Of a stretch of 64,000 nucleotides of DNA, positions 24,801-38,374 are shown piece by piece; the stretch's first letter is position 1; every line of letters begins with the position of its first letter. The position numbers and the translations under genes are program-made. Origin of the DNA: Ischnura elegans (lineage: Eukaryota; Arthropoda; Insecta; Odonata; Coenagrionidae); the NCBI RefSeq assembly GCF_921293095.1, contig NC_060246.1:89463030-89527029 (forward strand), given 5' to 3'. Below the pieces are notes generated by a model. That model did no database searches and was not told where the DNA came from. It saw only the letters and a program-made list of their open reading frames with translations.

Positions 24801-27800
24801 TTATGATTGCATTAACGATTTGGCATATCCATTTCCTTTTTTGTGTGTGTTTTTTTGACTTTTTAGTGTCTAGATTGTCGTCTGCAATTCCTTGAGAAAA
24901 ATTAGTCGAAGTATTTATCAAGAAATTTGCATATAATTATGTGATATTTTTGTTTATAAATGAATCGGAAAAATATTTTAACTGCTTTTATTTATTAGAA
25001 GTTCCCCATATACGTCAAAACAACCTCAAATTTGAATGTATACTTGGAAAAATCAAAAATGTAAAAGTGCGGCAAAAAAGCCGCTAGCGTGCACTGGCGC
25101 TATACTTGCAGGCGAATGCACCTAAGGGTTAATTACACATTAAAAACTAAAATTTAAAATGCAAACTTTCACTTACGACATTGCTGGAATACACTGAGTT
25201 TTAGCCCAGGCACAAAAATATTGTACTTAACACCCCACTCACAGCAAAACATGTACGGTTGTTTAATATATACACATCTTACCAGGAGCAGCTATGCGGT
25301 AATCTCCTATATGTGTCATTTCGTGGTCTGGCCTCTCTTCAATGACTATATGGTCTCCACTCGGAATTTTGAAATCAATTGATGTCAAGGGAGCAGCAAC
25401 ATAAAATGGTACCCCATGGTGCTTGGCTACGACTGCAATCTATACATTATTGAAATCGTGCAAAATCTATTAACATATGAGCTATTGAAATAAGTTTACA
25501 AGACAATATTATCACATGCAAAATTATTATCACTAACTGGAAAACACCAGAGTGAATACATGTATTCCTGCAACAGTTGATGCTAAAAGGAAAAACATTC
25601 TGCAAGGATGGATTTAATAACTAATACATTTCTGCAGCTTTGTCTCATAACAATATCCAACAATGTGAATATGCTCATTATTCTGCTCTGGGAATGTGTG
25701 AAAATTCCTGTGATAAGACTAGCCATACAGTTAATGAATACATATTGAGATTTTGCATGAATAGATATTTAATAATAACTTCAAAATATGTACATAGTTT
25801 ATAACGAGACATTAATAGTTAATGCACGATTTAAAAGTATTCATACTCATCCATATTAATATCTAAACTCTTTTTCAATAAGCCATACTATTTTGGCAAA
25901 AACTGCAACAGTAGTGGTTTGATTAGCCATCATTATAAAGGCTGTTCATTCAATTATCTGTCTATCATTTACGAAAACAATCCCTTCTCAAAATATTTCC
26001 CAACCTTTCCTTCTCAACTCTCCTCTATTCACCATTTTCTACCTTTCCCAGCTCAAAATAACTAATTTTTCCATGGAATGAGTGCACGTGACTCGACCCT
26101 GAAACATGATCCAAATACATATCAATTTTTCTTCTCATCAGTCAATTGTAGTTCTACAATCTAGTTTGAGAGATTTTTAAGATGAAATTCACGGCTATTT
26201 CCCGGTTTTTTCATAGTAGAGAAATTCATGGCTTATTCACCGTTTTCAGGTTTTCATGATTGAGTGGGAACCTTGCATAAAGAAGAAAGGAAACAAATGG
26301 TAACATTAAAAACAAAGGGAACGCGAGAGGACTAGTACCCAAGTTTAAACTTCTGATAACTTCAAACAAGTATTAGGTTTTGAATAAAGAGGCCACTTTG
26401 ATTTAATAGATCAGAACTGTTATGCATTGACAAAAGTCTATGTACTGGTTGATTTCATTATTCTCAAAACCACACATTTACATGAATAGTTACAAAAATA
26501 CCTTCCATTACAAAATGAATATCCTCTCTAGGTTTAAGCCCTGCTTAGAAGTAAGTCCAGCCTGATCACTTAACGTCACAACTATGAGTACTCTTTCACA
26601 TAAATACGTATTAGGGCTATCTACAACCTCTATTTAAAACACTCAATTGTTCTAATACCAACATATTCAACATAGACAATATTTAAAAAAATAAAAACGA
26701 TAAGGCTTGACAATGCCTGACACTGCATCACCCAGGAACTACTGGGTCAGTAATATGAATTGTGTTGGATCAAGAACTTTCAGATAAATGTATAGCAAAA
26801 ATTATGCATGCGAGTTGAGCAAATACAGATGACAGAAGTGTAGGAAAGCTTTTAATATGGCTCACTACGAAAATCAAGACACAGTAAATGAAAAACCTAT
26901 GAGAAGGATGCATCGCAAAGTCAGGAGGGAACTGGTGGTAAAGTACACACTGTACACATAAGCAGTGAAGTATTTAATTAACACCATGATTGTGAGTATG
27001 CAATAGGATGAAGAGTATCACACAGACAGAAGAACACTGATAGGAGAAATCACAGAAAATGAGGATGATTACACACATACTGCATGCTAAAAGTAGCAAA
27101 ACATGCAATACAATGCGATGAAATTGTTTGGGAAATCAACACAATTAATTCTGTATTCAATCTGATAGATCATCAACGATACTTTAAAACAATAGTGAGA
27201 AAGTAATTGATTTATTCAAAATTTTCAAGGAAAGGGTTACTGAAAGTTATCCATCTCACCCACACTTTGTTTCCAATCACCATTGGTGCTGCTCAAAATT
27301 CTATTTCTTATGTCTTTCTTCATAAGTCTGATTATGTCGAGAAATTTTTAAAGGGGTACCTGTTAGGTAGCTTCATAGATATTACTACATTCTATCCAAG
27401 GTACAAGCAGGCAATGTCTATTAACAAGCCAGTATGCTAATCATTGGAGATTATTAGCAGTCACCCTAATTGAAACATTGATAAGCATAACAGATTATAA
27501 TTAACGATGACTACAAACTTATTTACAACTAAAGTTCTCTACACATTTAAAAATTTCACGAAACTGCTTTTATATAGAAATATCATAAATAGCTCGGAGA
27601 CTAACTGACTTAGCATCTCATCAGGACGTGCTAAGCATGAAAGCTATCATTATTGCTGCAAAAAAATACGAATGAAATAAGGATCCTTAAATCTTTAAAA
27701 TGTAATAGTAACTCAATCAACCCTGAAGGAAAAATATACCTAAAATAATAAAATCAAATTCCAAACTTATTATGACTTTAAAGGTTGGCAATGAGAATTA

Positions 27801-30800
27801 TTTGATGAACAGTTAATCACCTGATAGGTTCCAATCTTATTGGCCGTGTCTCCATTAGCAGCTATCCTGTCAGCTCCCACAACTACAGCCGTGATATGCC
27901 TCTTCTTCATTAATGCCGCTACCATGCTATCACACAAGAGTGTGGCTGGAATCCTCTCTTGAACCAATTCATATGCCGTCAACCGTGCTCCCTGGTTGTA
28001 GGGCCTCGTCTCAGTGCAGTACACCTGGTCTGGGAATTGGATGTAGTACGCAGGTTGGCGCCAGCACCAATTGTATGATGTTCAATACTTGAAGAATAGG
28101 AAATTAGCGGTCCTTCTAGGACACACCAAGCCAACTTAAAAAATTATATGCAATCATGGAAACTTTGCACGCCGACTGCTAAAGTTTACGATTTGTCTGC
28201 TTCATATTAGGTATTACCTCAAAGCAACTTCACTGCATTTTTTTCACTATTTGCATTCACATAAGAGAAAACAACATTAAAATCATGAGTGGTTAATGGA
28301 GAGTGATTCTGACAGCTTATATGCACGTATGTTTTCATCAAATAGTTGATTTGATAGTGTTCATTCCAAATGTAATGATATTCTGAAATCAGAATAGAAA
28401 TTCAGCTCAATAGATCAGATACCTGTATGCATAAACATATTTACATTTATATGAGTATGACAATAAGATATACTTTAGAAACTATTTCCAATTCTCCAAC
28501 TCAAATATTCCGATTCCATTGATTTATATGAAAAAAGGCTGATTGGAATAAAGATAATACTTTACTTTGCTGACATACATGTAATTAATCACCAAACAAA
28601 TTCAGTGACATACAGATATTCACTGGCATACCACATACACAATGCTGATCCAGAGATATAAACATTCATTATGATCTTTATTATTTATTTATCTTCTGAG
28701 TAGTTACCCAATTACAAGCAGTCCATGGTTGCCAGATAAACATTCCTCAACAAAGTCAACCCAAGTGCAGTGATAATAAACCTTCCAAATTTGCTCAACT
28801 TTAAAAACAACTCTCTCATTTCCAATAAATACTCCACTGGTTTTTAAGGAAACTTCATAAATATCAAATGCTCAAGATTAGAATGCCAAGATTTTGTTAG
28901 GCAGGGTTACCCTGAAAATTTGCTTTAAATCATTAGGATTCATCAAAATAAAAAATAAAAACACATCCCAAAATCACTATTTAATATTCATAAGATGAAG
29001 CTGGAAAAGGTGATTGTTAGTGATATCATACGCTACAAATTTTCCAAATCAACCTTTAGATGATAGAGTCAGCATTAGAAACCCTTTAAAATATGTTAAC
29101 TCAGTTTAAGTTCTGCAGATAGAGTATGCTTCATGCATAAAATTAAGGTTTGGCTAAGATAAGCATCAAAACTAGGAATTACATGCTTGAAAATAAGTTA
29201 ACTATAAAGAGAAGGAAATAGTTTCTTTGCCAAAATTAAAAAAGCCCTTAGAATTTGATGCTATGAATGTTAGTTATAAAAATTAAAATTAGAAGGACCA
29301 CATTGATTTTACAATTTCATAGGCCTGAATATTTTCTCGACAATGTGGACAGAAGAGGTTTTCAAAGAGAAAATAGTATACTAATTTTAAATAATTTCAA
29401 CCCCAAGCATTTACACAATGTGGCATACATTTTTTCCTATTTATACTCTCAGCATAAAAGGTTTAGTTTATAATGAGTAATTTAGATTTTAACAATTTTC
29501 TCAGTCTTACAAGACCCTAGAGAAGAAATCAAAGGAATTTGTAATGACATAATATAATGTGCTGAATAAGTCAGATAACTCCTCGGAACCTGTGAAGCAA
29601 GGACAATCAGTAGTGATGTACTGAAACAAAAAAAAAGTATGGCGAGAAGGTCATAGGGAACAGTGTAGCTGATGAAAAAGGCATTAGTTCCACCCGATGA
29701 AGGAAAAACAACCTAAAATATGTTGATATCTAAGTTATATTTTAATTGCTGTAAAATGGTCACCAAAATTGGAGATTTTACTGGTGTAAAAGTTAATAAA
29801 ACACAATACTTGATGAAATTGAACAAATTCAAAAGCATTAATTTTCCAAGTCAAGTAAGCTTTAGCACTTTCCAAACTGTAGGTCTTACATCCACCTAAG
29901 ACAAGGCTTTTCGGTGTATTTTTGAACCAGTACGAAAAAGAGTAATTTTACTGTGGTTTTACGAGCCATTAAAATTATATAACATAAATCTGCCAGTGCA
30001 AAGAGATAGAGTGAGCATAATATCACCAAAATCTATTCAGAAAACAAGCAGGTCAAGAAAAGCAGCTACAGAATGATAGCCATGAACACACATGAATATT
30101 GGGATGTCTGAGAACTGCCCAGGCACTATTCAGAAAGTGTTAACATGGATGGGAAATAAAGCCTGTAGGAAACTATGCATTAATAAAGTGTGTACACACT
30201 TTATTAATTTGAGAATGCCAACTAACAACTTAGCTGCACCAACTGACTCCACACACATACAGGAATGAGCCCACAAAACAGAAGTTAATATTAAAACATG
30301 TATGATTAGATATTAAGTTATTGGCAACAGTAGTTACATAAAGAAAATTTCTTAGCTACCACAAAATAACATATCTCTTTATCACTCAAATTCATAATAA
30401 ATATCATTCAATACTTTCAATTAGAGTATATTTCATCCATATACATTAGAGCTTGTGCAAATGTAAAAAAAAACATACGCCACAATGTTACAAAAATAGT
30501 CTTGGCAAAATAGAGCCAATGGTATATGCCTCCTTCACTACCTTTTACATCAACATAAGGTTCACAACTTCACTGGATAAAGCCTTTTTTTTTTAAATAT
30601 CTTCAAACATCAATTAGGATTTTGAATCTGTCTGGACTTTTAAGATTTACACAGAGTTATAATTGCGCTTAGTTTCAAATTCGTACATTAGTCCACCAAG
30701 AGTACACAACCACAATTATATCAGCACATGATTTTCAACAATACAGAAGAACATTTTCCATTTCTTTGCAATTAAATCATCATCTCTTTAGACTATTCTG

Positions 30801-32966
30801 TTTCGTATCCATGATATAAATGTTTGATTTAGGCCCTTAGCTACAAGAAATAACAATGTAATTCCTAGTCAAGGCACGTCCACCACCTTATTGTGACTAA
30901 TTGAAGTGATGAAGTAAAAAGATATTATTTTCGAGACTAAAAGTAGAGTACAATCTGTCAGTAGAATGCAGAAGTTGGCCAACATGAAAAAGTTATCTAC
31001 CACAGACCTGCAAACACTTTTACATGACCAAAAAAGGGCTATCTTGTTTTGGTGATACATTGAGTCATGCTCACCTTATCAGTTAAAATTCCCTGTAAGC
31101 ATAAGAGAACCAAAAGCAAATAATAGCAGTAGATATGAGGCTGGGGGCTCCAATGCATAAGGCAGACGTTATCTGTTTGCAGTCCTTGGTAAAAAGGAAG
31201 TAGTTGTCCAAGTGGATAATGAGCACTTGGGAAAAGTTTTCACACGCCATGAATTTAATAATAATCATCAGTTTTTGCAAAATTCAAAAGGAGTTAACAC
31301 TAACACCTTGCAGGAACACTCAACGTAAAAAACAATATTTCATAGCACACCTCACAACTGATTGAAAATGCAAAATCTATAGTTTCAAATCACACACTAG
31401 TCAGCTTACTATGCATGCACCATATGATCACTGGCCATAATTGGATGAAAATTTTACACAGTACATAATGAACTGACAAGGCACATTAAAGTCACATTCA
31501 ATCAGCAGTTCATTTTCACCATTACATCTTAGCATTGAAATAATGGAAAATCAAATAATTTGAAAAGTGACTGGATATCACAGTCATTGATTCCAAAGAG
31601 CCACCAACTTAATTCATGTACAGGAGCAATATATCAAAGAAAACTCATCGAGTGTACCATTATAATCAAAATCTCAAAGCCTTTTTCACAACAATATAAC
31701 ATTGTTTTAAGTTAACAAGCATAACAATAATTGGGTCGAGGAGTATATGTAAGGCATGGCCACTAAATGAACCTCCAACCAAATAATTTCAAGGTGTCTG
31801 GCTGGACATGTCAAAAAAGAAATTGCATCTTTCATGACAATCAAGCAGCTTGGCCCTGAGTACAATTTTATGAATGGCAATAAACTTATTCAAGCAACAG
31901 AAAAAGATTAAATCATAAGAAAGAGCATGATTTCCAAAAAAACAGGCAATTTGCATTCACCATGAATGTGTTGACATGCCAATACGGCGTGGCAGAGCCT
32001 TGGATAGCATGAGAGAGATTTGGAACATTTCAAGTTGAACACGTAAGGCAATTGTTAAGACTTATATGAAGGCAGATTGCATCAAGTCACGAAATAAAGG
32101 TTCCTTCCAGGTTCGAGCTCAGACTGGATAAAATGATGACAAAGGTAAGAATACTTTGCCATCATTCGCAGCAAGATCACTCACCTATTTTCCCATTGGC
32201 GTGCAGAGAACGAATAACGCCTAATGCAGTCCCGTAACTTGCAGTAGCCAAAGAACCGGTGTTACAATGAGTCAGAATTCGAACGGGTCCATCCATCTTT
32301 TTCCCACTTAAAATTGCTAACGACCCATTATCCCCAATGGCACGGTTATCAGAAACATCTTTATCAAGCATTCTCTCAATGGCTTGGACAAACCTAAGAA
32401 AATAAAGAGCACTATTCTGTTATATCCATTAGCATCATATGTCATGGGCGCTAAATACATCACGACCCATAATTAAGACATACTTACCTCAATTTCATTG
32501 ATTCTACATCAACAGTCTCGTCTTCGTCAAGAGAATTTACTAAAGCAATCAAATCGTCGGCAGCTATTTTCATATTCACGGCAGTGGGTCTGGCCGACAC
32601 CATGTAGTTTAACCTCCCTTCAACTTCTTGTCGCAATGTTTTTTTGCAGTTATACACTTCCTGCTGAAGTTCAACTGCCAAACTTAAACATCCTACAATT
32701 GCAATTGCAGGGGCTCCACGAACCTACATAGAACAGGAGAGAACACTCTCAAAACTAATTTCCCATAAACATTATCCACGAACTTCAGGGCCAAAGCTCT
32801 GTCAATAAAGTCCAGCATATGACTTCCAACTTACCTGCATTTTGTTAATGGCATGCCATCCATCCTCCACTCCTTTTATGTTCACGTATTTCGTCTGTGT
32901 CGGCAGCAGCAATTGATCCAATACTTCAAGTTTCCCATTTCCATACTTGATAGCCTTCAGGGTCAT
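21686..32966 (-). CDS. MRI1: Methylthioribose-1-phosphate isomerase, complete six-exon gene
   Basis: This enzyme converts 5-methylthioribose 1-phosphate to methylthioribulose 1-phosphate in the cytosolic methionine salvage pathway. Exons 32835-32966, 32488-32723, 32185-32393, 27821-28029, 25283-25439 and 21686-21819 join in phase to 1077 nt, 358 residues plus stop, close to the human length (about 369). Diagnostic blocks: [21 protein letters not shown], the catalytic cysteine in [12 protein letters not shown] (Cys166), [18 protein letters not shown], and the catalytic aspartate in [22 protein letters not shown], first 20 residues only considered (Asp246). It is a member of the eIF2B-related fold. 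The ATG at 32964-32966 is chosen because it begins MTLKAIKYG as in relatives; an in-frame ATG ten codons upstream exists. All introns have GT/AG ends. Intron 5 carries a piggyBac relic. No lesion is seen, so the gene is probably functional. Confidence 0.96.
22586..25128 (+). mobile_element. piggyBac-superfamily element in MRI1 intron 5
   Basis: A 2543-bp element flanked by TTAA on both sides (22582-22585 and 25129-25132), with a perfect 12-bp terminal inverted repeat CCCTTAGGTGCA and a subterminal inverted repeat GTGCACGCTA(A)GCGG. TTAA targets, CCC ends and a subterminal repeat are hallmarks of piggyBac. It is inserted opposite to MRI1 transcription and does not touch the exons. Confidence 0.92.
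23900..24490 (+). pseudogene. Degraded piggyBac transposase, C-terminal half
   Basis: Readable pieces in shifting frames include [21 protein letters not shown] near 23996-24070 (20 residues of the family's NFF...GLTYVGT region) and [20 protein letters not shown] near 24250-24315, then [10 protein letters not shown]. Stops and frameshifts interrupt it, so it cannot give an active transposase. The N-terminal part upstream is not readable to me. Confidence 0.8.
25283..25439 (-). CDS. MRI1: MRI1 exon 5
   Basis: Encodes [20 protein letters not shown] and on to the AAPG that is split across the next intron. Acceptor GTATAG, donor GTAAGA. Confidence 0.93.
27821..28029 (-). CDS. MRI1: MRI1 exon 4 (catalytic aspartate)
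   Basis: Residues 194-262. A downstream AG (ACCAG) looks like a natural acceptor, but only the upstream CCCAG keeps phase, giving a [14 protein letters not shown] junction. Asp246 lies in VVVGADR. Confidence 0.92.
30179..30208. repeat. Perfect 30-bp palindrome in MRI1 intron 3
   Basis: ATTAATAAAGTGTGT is followed directly by its reverse complement. No terminal motif ties it to a transposon family I know. Confidence 0.7.
32185..32393 (-). CDS. MRI1: MRI1 exon 3 (catalytic cysteine)
   Basis: Residues 124-192, with the substrate loop and HCNTGS (Cys166). Acceptor TTCTTAG, donor GTGAGT. Confidence 0.95.
32488..32723 (-). CDS. MRI1: MRI1 exon 2
   Basis: Residues 45-122 plus two bases, opening [19 protein letters not shown] after acceptor CTATGTAG and closing before donor GTAAGT. 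Confidence 0.95.
32835..32966 (-). CDS. MRI1: MRI1 exon 1
   Basis: Residues 1-44, from MTLKAIKYG to the Q before RGAPA. The donor GTAAGT follows an in-frame CAG, so the intron is phase 0. Confidence 0.95.
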
Positions 32967-35900
32967 CTCTTCAACAACAACAAACCTATTGTGCACAAGT
33001 TCCTAGTGAAACAATGGCAGACCGGACGGAAGGGACGGAATTAACAAAACAGCAATTCGGAATTCTCACAACAGGCACGGTCCGAAAAACGGCCGAAAAT
33101 TTCCTCTAGTGCTGTACTCTAGCGGCTGAAAAATATCGCGCTAGCTTCAAATATGCGGAAGAACCTGACAGCAGCATAACCATTTTGTAGGTAATTGATT
33201 TATATTTTGGATTGAAAAATTGTCATGACTTTGATTTTAAAAAGACTAGTGACATATATTACAAAAATATTTTAATCTCCTTTGATATTCTGAATCCAAA
33301 AATGTTTGTTACTTCTTAAAACGAAGATTTTTCTTGTAGAGGCATAAAAATAGTTTTAGTTCCATTTGTAATAAATAAATAATATATTCCCTAAAAATAT
33401 AAATTAAAGTAAATATAATTTTAAATTAATAATCATTTTCATATCTTCTCTGACTTTGAGTCTCATAGTGGTGGATTATACGATAACCCACCCTGTAATT
33501 AAGGACAGAAATATTTATTATTTGAGGAAGAAACTTTTTCAAGGACGATACTTTTTAAAATGAATTTCCACTGTAAGTTTTATTTCAAGAGCTTAAAAAA
33601 TAATTTTTAGAAACAATTTGTTAGCGTTTAAAACTCATTTGTGTACGCATCAAGCCTCAGATGCATTGTCGTTGAAAGGTGTTGCATACCAGGGAAAGTA
33701 ATGTCGACCTGCCCCTCCGAAAATTTGAAAAAAGCTTGCCAAAACCTCAAAAATTGTTTTCTTTTTAGAATGGAATTTGAAACTTTTAAACGTTGTCGTC
33801 AGGGCATGCTTATATGATGCATATCATTATTTAAAGGCTGCTTTTTTTAACAAAATGTATGACCTATATATGGGTCATATATTTTGTCAAAATATAAAAC
33901 CTTCATACAGGTCGACATATATATGTGCACAAAAATTGCCAGTATGCATTGAATTTTCAGATAATTACATCACCTATGAAACAAAGCCTGTAGAATATGA
34001 TGTGATGACATGATCTGCATCAGCTTGCAATGCCAAAATTAAGATCAATTTTTCAACAGTTCAGCAAAGCACAGTGACCACTGGGAATAATGCACTTCAC
34101 CAATACTGGAAATTGAATCTTTTATAGTCAGGGAATTTAATAAAAGTATTAGAATATTATTGCTACATTACTTTGCCATTCATTTTTTTTGTCCTAGGTA
34201 CCTATGTTTTGATGTTTATCTTCGACACATTACAAAATGTCAAACATTGATTTAAGTAAAAGTTTTCCCTTCTTGTAACATTATATGAAGAAAGACAAAG
34301 AGTTACTCTCAGATATTTACACCACAATAACAGCAAAGCTTTTACAGTTTCCATTCAAATAAATCATCTGCGACCATTTGCAACAAATATAAAATTGATT
34401 TTTTGACCTTGCTGAGCAGTCCATAAGGCTGCTCCCTGGACACATGGAATGTCATGACGTAGCTTAGACTAAAAAAAGCTCTATGGATCCTGAGTCTTTG
34501 TTGAGAATGTAATCAGTGTTATAATTTATTTAATAGGCTACACGTATATATTTTGCCCTTTTTTCTCAGTCAGTCTTATTTAATAAAGGGCTATAACCAA
34601 ATAGCTATGGACATACCTTGATTAATTACATCACTTCAAATCGGTGGAAGAACTGTCTATTTCACTTCCTGACTGTAGAATTTCCTGCTCAATGCCAATA
34701 AACATCGTCATTTGCCAAGAGTAAATGCCTCACTTCTATCAGCATGCTCCATCGTATTTCTTAGGCAGGTGGCAAACTATCACCAAAAGGCCCACAGCTA
34801 TGGTAATGTTGGGTTAAGTGTCAAGAATGTCTGTTAGTTTGGTTAGACCCAACCCCTGAAGTGTGATTTTAAATGCCTGTTGTCCTTCCCTCAGCATGTG
34901 CGATGCACCGTCTGCATCATCTGAATGCCATGCCTCAAGCGTGTGCGACACACCATAGGCATCCAAATGTTTCATTAGGTATTCCTATCTCTTAAGCTTC
35001 CATAAATGTACTTTTAGAGAACATATATGTGAGTATATATGTGCCTGCCATCATTCTGTGCCCCTGTGTAGTCTGTGTTTGCGTTCTCGTATTTTTTAGA
35101 ATTTTTTTTTCTAGCTGATGTCAGGAAGAAATGCTTCCTCTGGGGTCAGCATCCAGTGGATGCTAATGGCAGATATCCTTCAACTCAAGCTCTGGTTTAT
35201 ACGCTTCCTTAGTGATTGTGAGTTCCATGCAAGGATGCTGAATGCTTTCCTCTGTGGTTCATTATCATTTGCTTTTCTGCCTCCTTCTTTCCTTTCTCTT
35301 TCATCATAGCAATGATAGTGAAGACTTGGACCATCCAGGCTTTGTCACTCGATAGTTCTCGGAACTTCAAAGACCTGCCAGCATCTGGTATCTAATTTAT
35401 GAGGTTTGAAGCTGAGGGTTGGGGTTTTTTACGCCTACATTTGCTTTGGTGGTTTTATTTTTTTTGCCCTTGGGTCCCTTCCATATTTGAACCCCTTCTT
35501 AGTTAGAACCATGCCTTCTAGCTCCCATGAGTTGTGCTATGAGCCTGTACTTGTCGTTGTGGAATGAAAGAGTGCAAAATGTTCTGATACCACTTCGGAA
35601 GTTTCAATTGGATACTCCCTTCACTCCATGTTCAATGATTTATACCATCTCATTTTTCTGTGAGTTTTTAAGAAAATAATTGAAAGAGATCGGCTGTAAA
35701 GAACCGCCTCTAACCTTTGCATATGATTTAGTTAAAAAAATATAGCCTATTCCTGTAAAGAGGAACCCTAGGCATGTGAGTTAATTTTTGATGATGAAAT
35801 AATTACAATCAGTGACTGAGACAAACCGCTACATAGCACAGTTTCTTGAAAATTAACGAAGAAAATTCTGAAGCAAAAAAAAATTGCTCTTTCAAAAGTG

Positions 35901-37182
35901 GACTTTCACAACTCTGGAGGAAGTAATAGTATTTGTAGGAGCTCATATTGATGGGAATAAATAAGAAACTGAGCTTCAGAGTGTATTTTATCGGAAAACA
36001 TATATATTCTAAACTCCATTTTTTTCTCAATTTTATGAGAAAGAAAATGTTTTAATTTGCTCACCAAATTTCTATAGATTTTTTTAGATAGATTTTTTGT
36101 AGATAGATAAAGGAAGGAAGTTGTAAAAAAAAGATCCTTACCGCTATAACATTCACCCATTTGTGAACATTTGAATCTTAGTGAACCAAATCATAGCAGG
36201 ACAGAATTTTGAACAGTGCAAAGGACGGCTCTTCACTACCGCTACATAACCTGCTTGATTTACCAGACGGCATTTTGTTCAACAAATATTATTAAAACTT
36301 AAGTTTAATAATTAAATTAATATTAATTATTATTAAAGCAAAATTAAACTTTTAGGGTTGAAAGAAGAAAGTATGTATGTGAAAGTGAGAAAAACATAAA
36401 GAGATATGAGACAAAGATAACGATGTAAAAACTGCCCAGGAATCAGAGGATCCTGTTTTGAGAAACACCACGGACTGGTCAACTACTAAACTCAGCATAC
36501 AGGGAGCAGGCAAAAGTAAACGGCTCCAAAAAATGTAATTACCTGTTAATAATTATCAAGTTCAAACAATTTTTTAGAGAATATTATTTTTTGGAATTTT
36601 TTTGGTGGGCAAGTATGACGCTAAAAATATTTTACTTAATGTCTGCACAAAAGCTTCAGTGCCTCCGAATTAAAGCACCCTGGGCGATTTAAATACCTAC
36701 GATTAAAGCACCGTATAGGAATGGAATAGCGAGGATGCATATGCTGCATTGTACACGCTTGAGAGGCTAATTCTGATGCTTATGTACTATCTCAAAAGTG
36801 CCTCAGTACACATTATATAGTAGAAGTAAGTTGTAGTTGCTATTTAGTCATAAACCTGCTGTCGGGACCATTGTTAAAATGATTGACATTAAATTGCTTC
36901 AAGTTGCGACTGTTGATTGATTTATGCAGTGTGTCTACCACATGCGCTTGGCCTGACCTGGAGCCATTGTTTTGGACAATGCTTGTTAGGAGGAATTGAA
37001 TAATGATGCATTCATACCCAGGATATCAGTAGGTTTACCTGCTCCCACTATTATTTTACCTCTGGACCTTGACATCCCTCTTGTTGCTCGGCATTCTGCT
37101 GTTGAGACCAGCACGCCATCCGTGTTTATGCATCCTCTTGTCGATAGTGCTCCCAGTCCTATACATTCTAGCTTTGTACAAT
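32967..37182. other. MRI1 upstream flank and intergenic DNA
   Basis: The first 200 bases, immediately 5' of MRI1, are richer in CG dinucleotides (CGGACGGAAGGGACGG, ACGGCCGAAAA) and are the likely promoter; no TATA box is convincing. The remainder holds no supported gene. Near 34890-34975 a unit of about 44 bp with TGTGCGAYGCACC is imperfectly repeated. Confidence 0.35.
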
Positions 37183-37440
37183 TGTGACATCATGGCAAAA
37201 TTAGCAGTTCCAGAATGCACTCTCCTCAACAATTTTTAGAGTTGAAATATTACTCCGTATATTTTTTTATTGCAACTTATTATATAGATTTATCACAAGT
37301 TTTTTGTTTTGGTCAAAAATGCATATATTTGAAATTTTGAAGCAACAAATTGATGAAAGTGCTATTTGACAATTATATCTCTCGTAAATAACCAGTGCCT
37401 GAACGGCATTCCTGTGCGTTCCGGCACAAAGACACCACTG
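37183..37440. repeat. Internal fragment of hAT-type family D
   Basis: Aligns with 43955-44200, sharing GCAAAATTAGCAGTTCC, GAAATATTACTC and TTCTTGTTTTGGT-like blocks. Neither terminal repeat is preserved. Confidence 0.6.
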
Positions 37441-38234
37441 TTGCACTATAAATTCCCATAGCCAGAATCCTTTGTCCACAGGAACTCATTATAAAGCCCA
37501 TTAGTTTTAGAAATAAATTTTATCCTGTTAGATTTTGTATGGCTTGGTATTTTGTTTTACTGTGTATTGCCAAATATTTGATAAATTTGATCATGTTCTC
37601 TACAAATTTTGAAAGAGGGGATATTCTGGTGATTCAGGTTTATGCTGGAAACGCAATTGTACACATTGGTGATACTGATGTGTAGTTGGCAGTGTACCGT
37701 ACATAGTTGCTAGAATAACGATGAAGAAGCTAAAAGGACATTTTTATTCTCGTTCCTCCGAGTCAGGAACCTAACTCAATGCGGCACCCTGCCAATACCC
37801 TGGTCACCGGACTAGACCCTTTAACCCTATCTTAGCATGAGTCCACTGTCAACTTATTGGGCTACTGGTGTTTTCTTTTTAACCAAATATGTATTGCTTT
37901 TATTGATTTTCAATACTTACTCTTTTATAAGAATGACTAAATTTTTTTAAGCATTGCAGATTTTTTAACAGATTTCTAGCATTGATAACATAAAGTTAAT
38001 GAGCACAAGGTACATACTAATATTCTAAATCCAGAAGTCTGTTGTTAGTAATACTAAGACTTCATTAAAAAATTGCTTATGCATAGAACTAAATAAAGAA
38101 AGCATTTCAAAGTAAAAAAAAATTAGAGCATGCAATAAAATATTTCTCTACAAAAACCATTGGCAATATAACCACTTCACAATCAATCCAATTTTGATGA
38201 GAATATCTCGTATAACCCCTTAGTCTAGTGGGGC

Positions 38235-38374
38235 CAGGGCTGGTTCTAGACACTTTTCATGTGTAAGTGAACAATATTCCACACCCCTCTCAACTGGAGT
38301 GAGTGCACCGGTGCTCCCTTTTGCTCGACAGACTACGAGACTACGTACTTTGCTTACCACTTAAACCAACCCTG
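38235..38374. mobile_element. hAT-type MITE, family D, short deletion form
   Basis: Starts CAGGGCTGGTTCTAGAC and ends AAACCAACCCTG. Flanks AGTGGGGC and TGTGGGGC (38227-38234 and 38375-38382) match at 7 of 8 bases, as expected for an old target duplication. It is an internally deleted version of the copy at 43716. Confidence 0.75.

Noticed and set aside
28019-28025. Alternative acceptor for MRI1 exon 4 (ACCAG before GTGTAC)
   Set aside because: It breaks the reading frame; the upstream CCCAG gives a continuous conserved protein.
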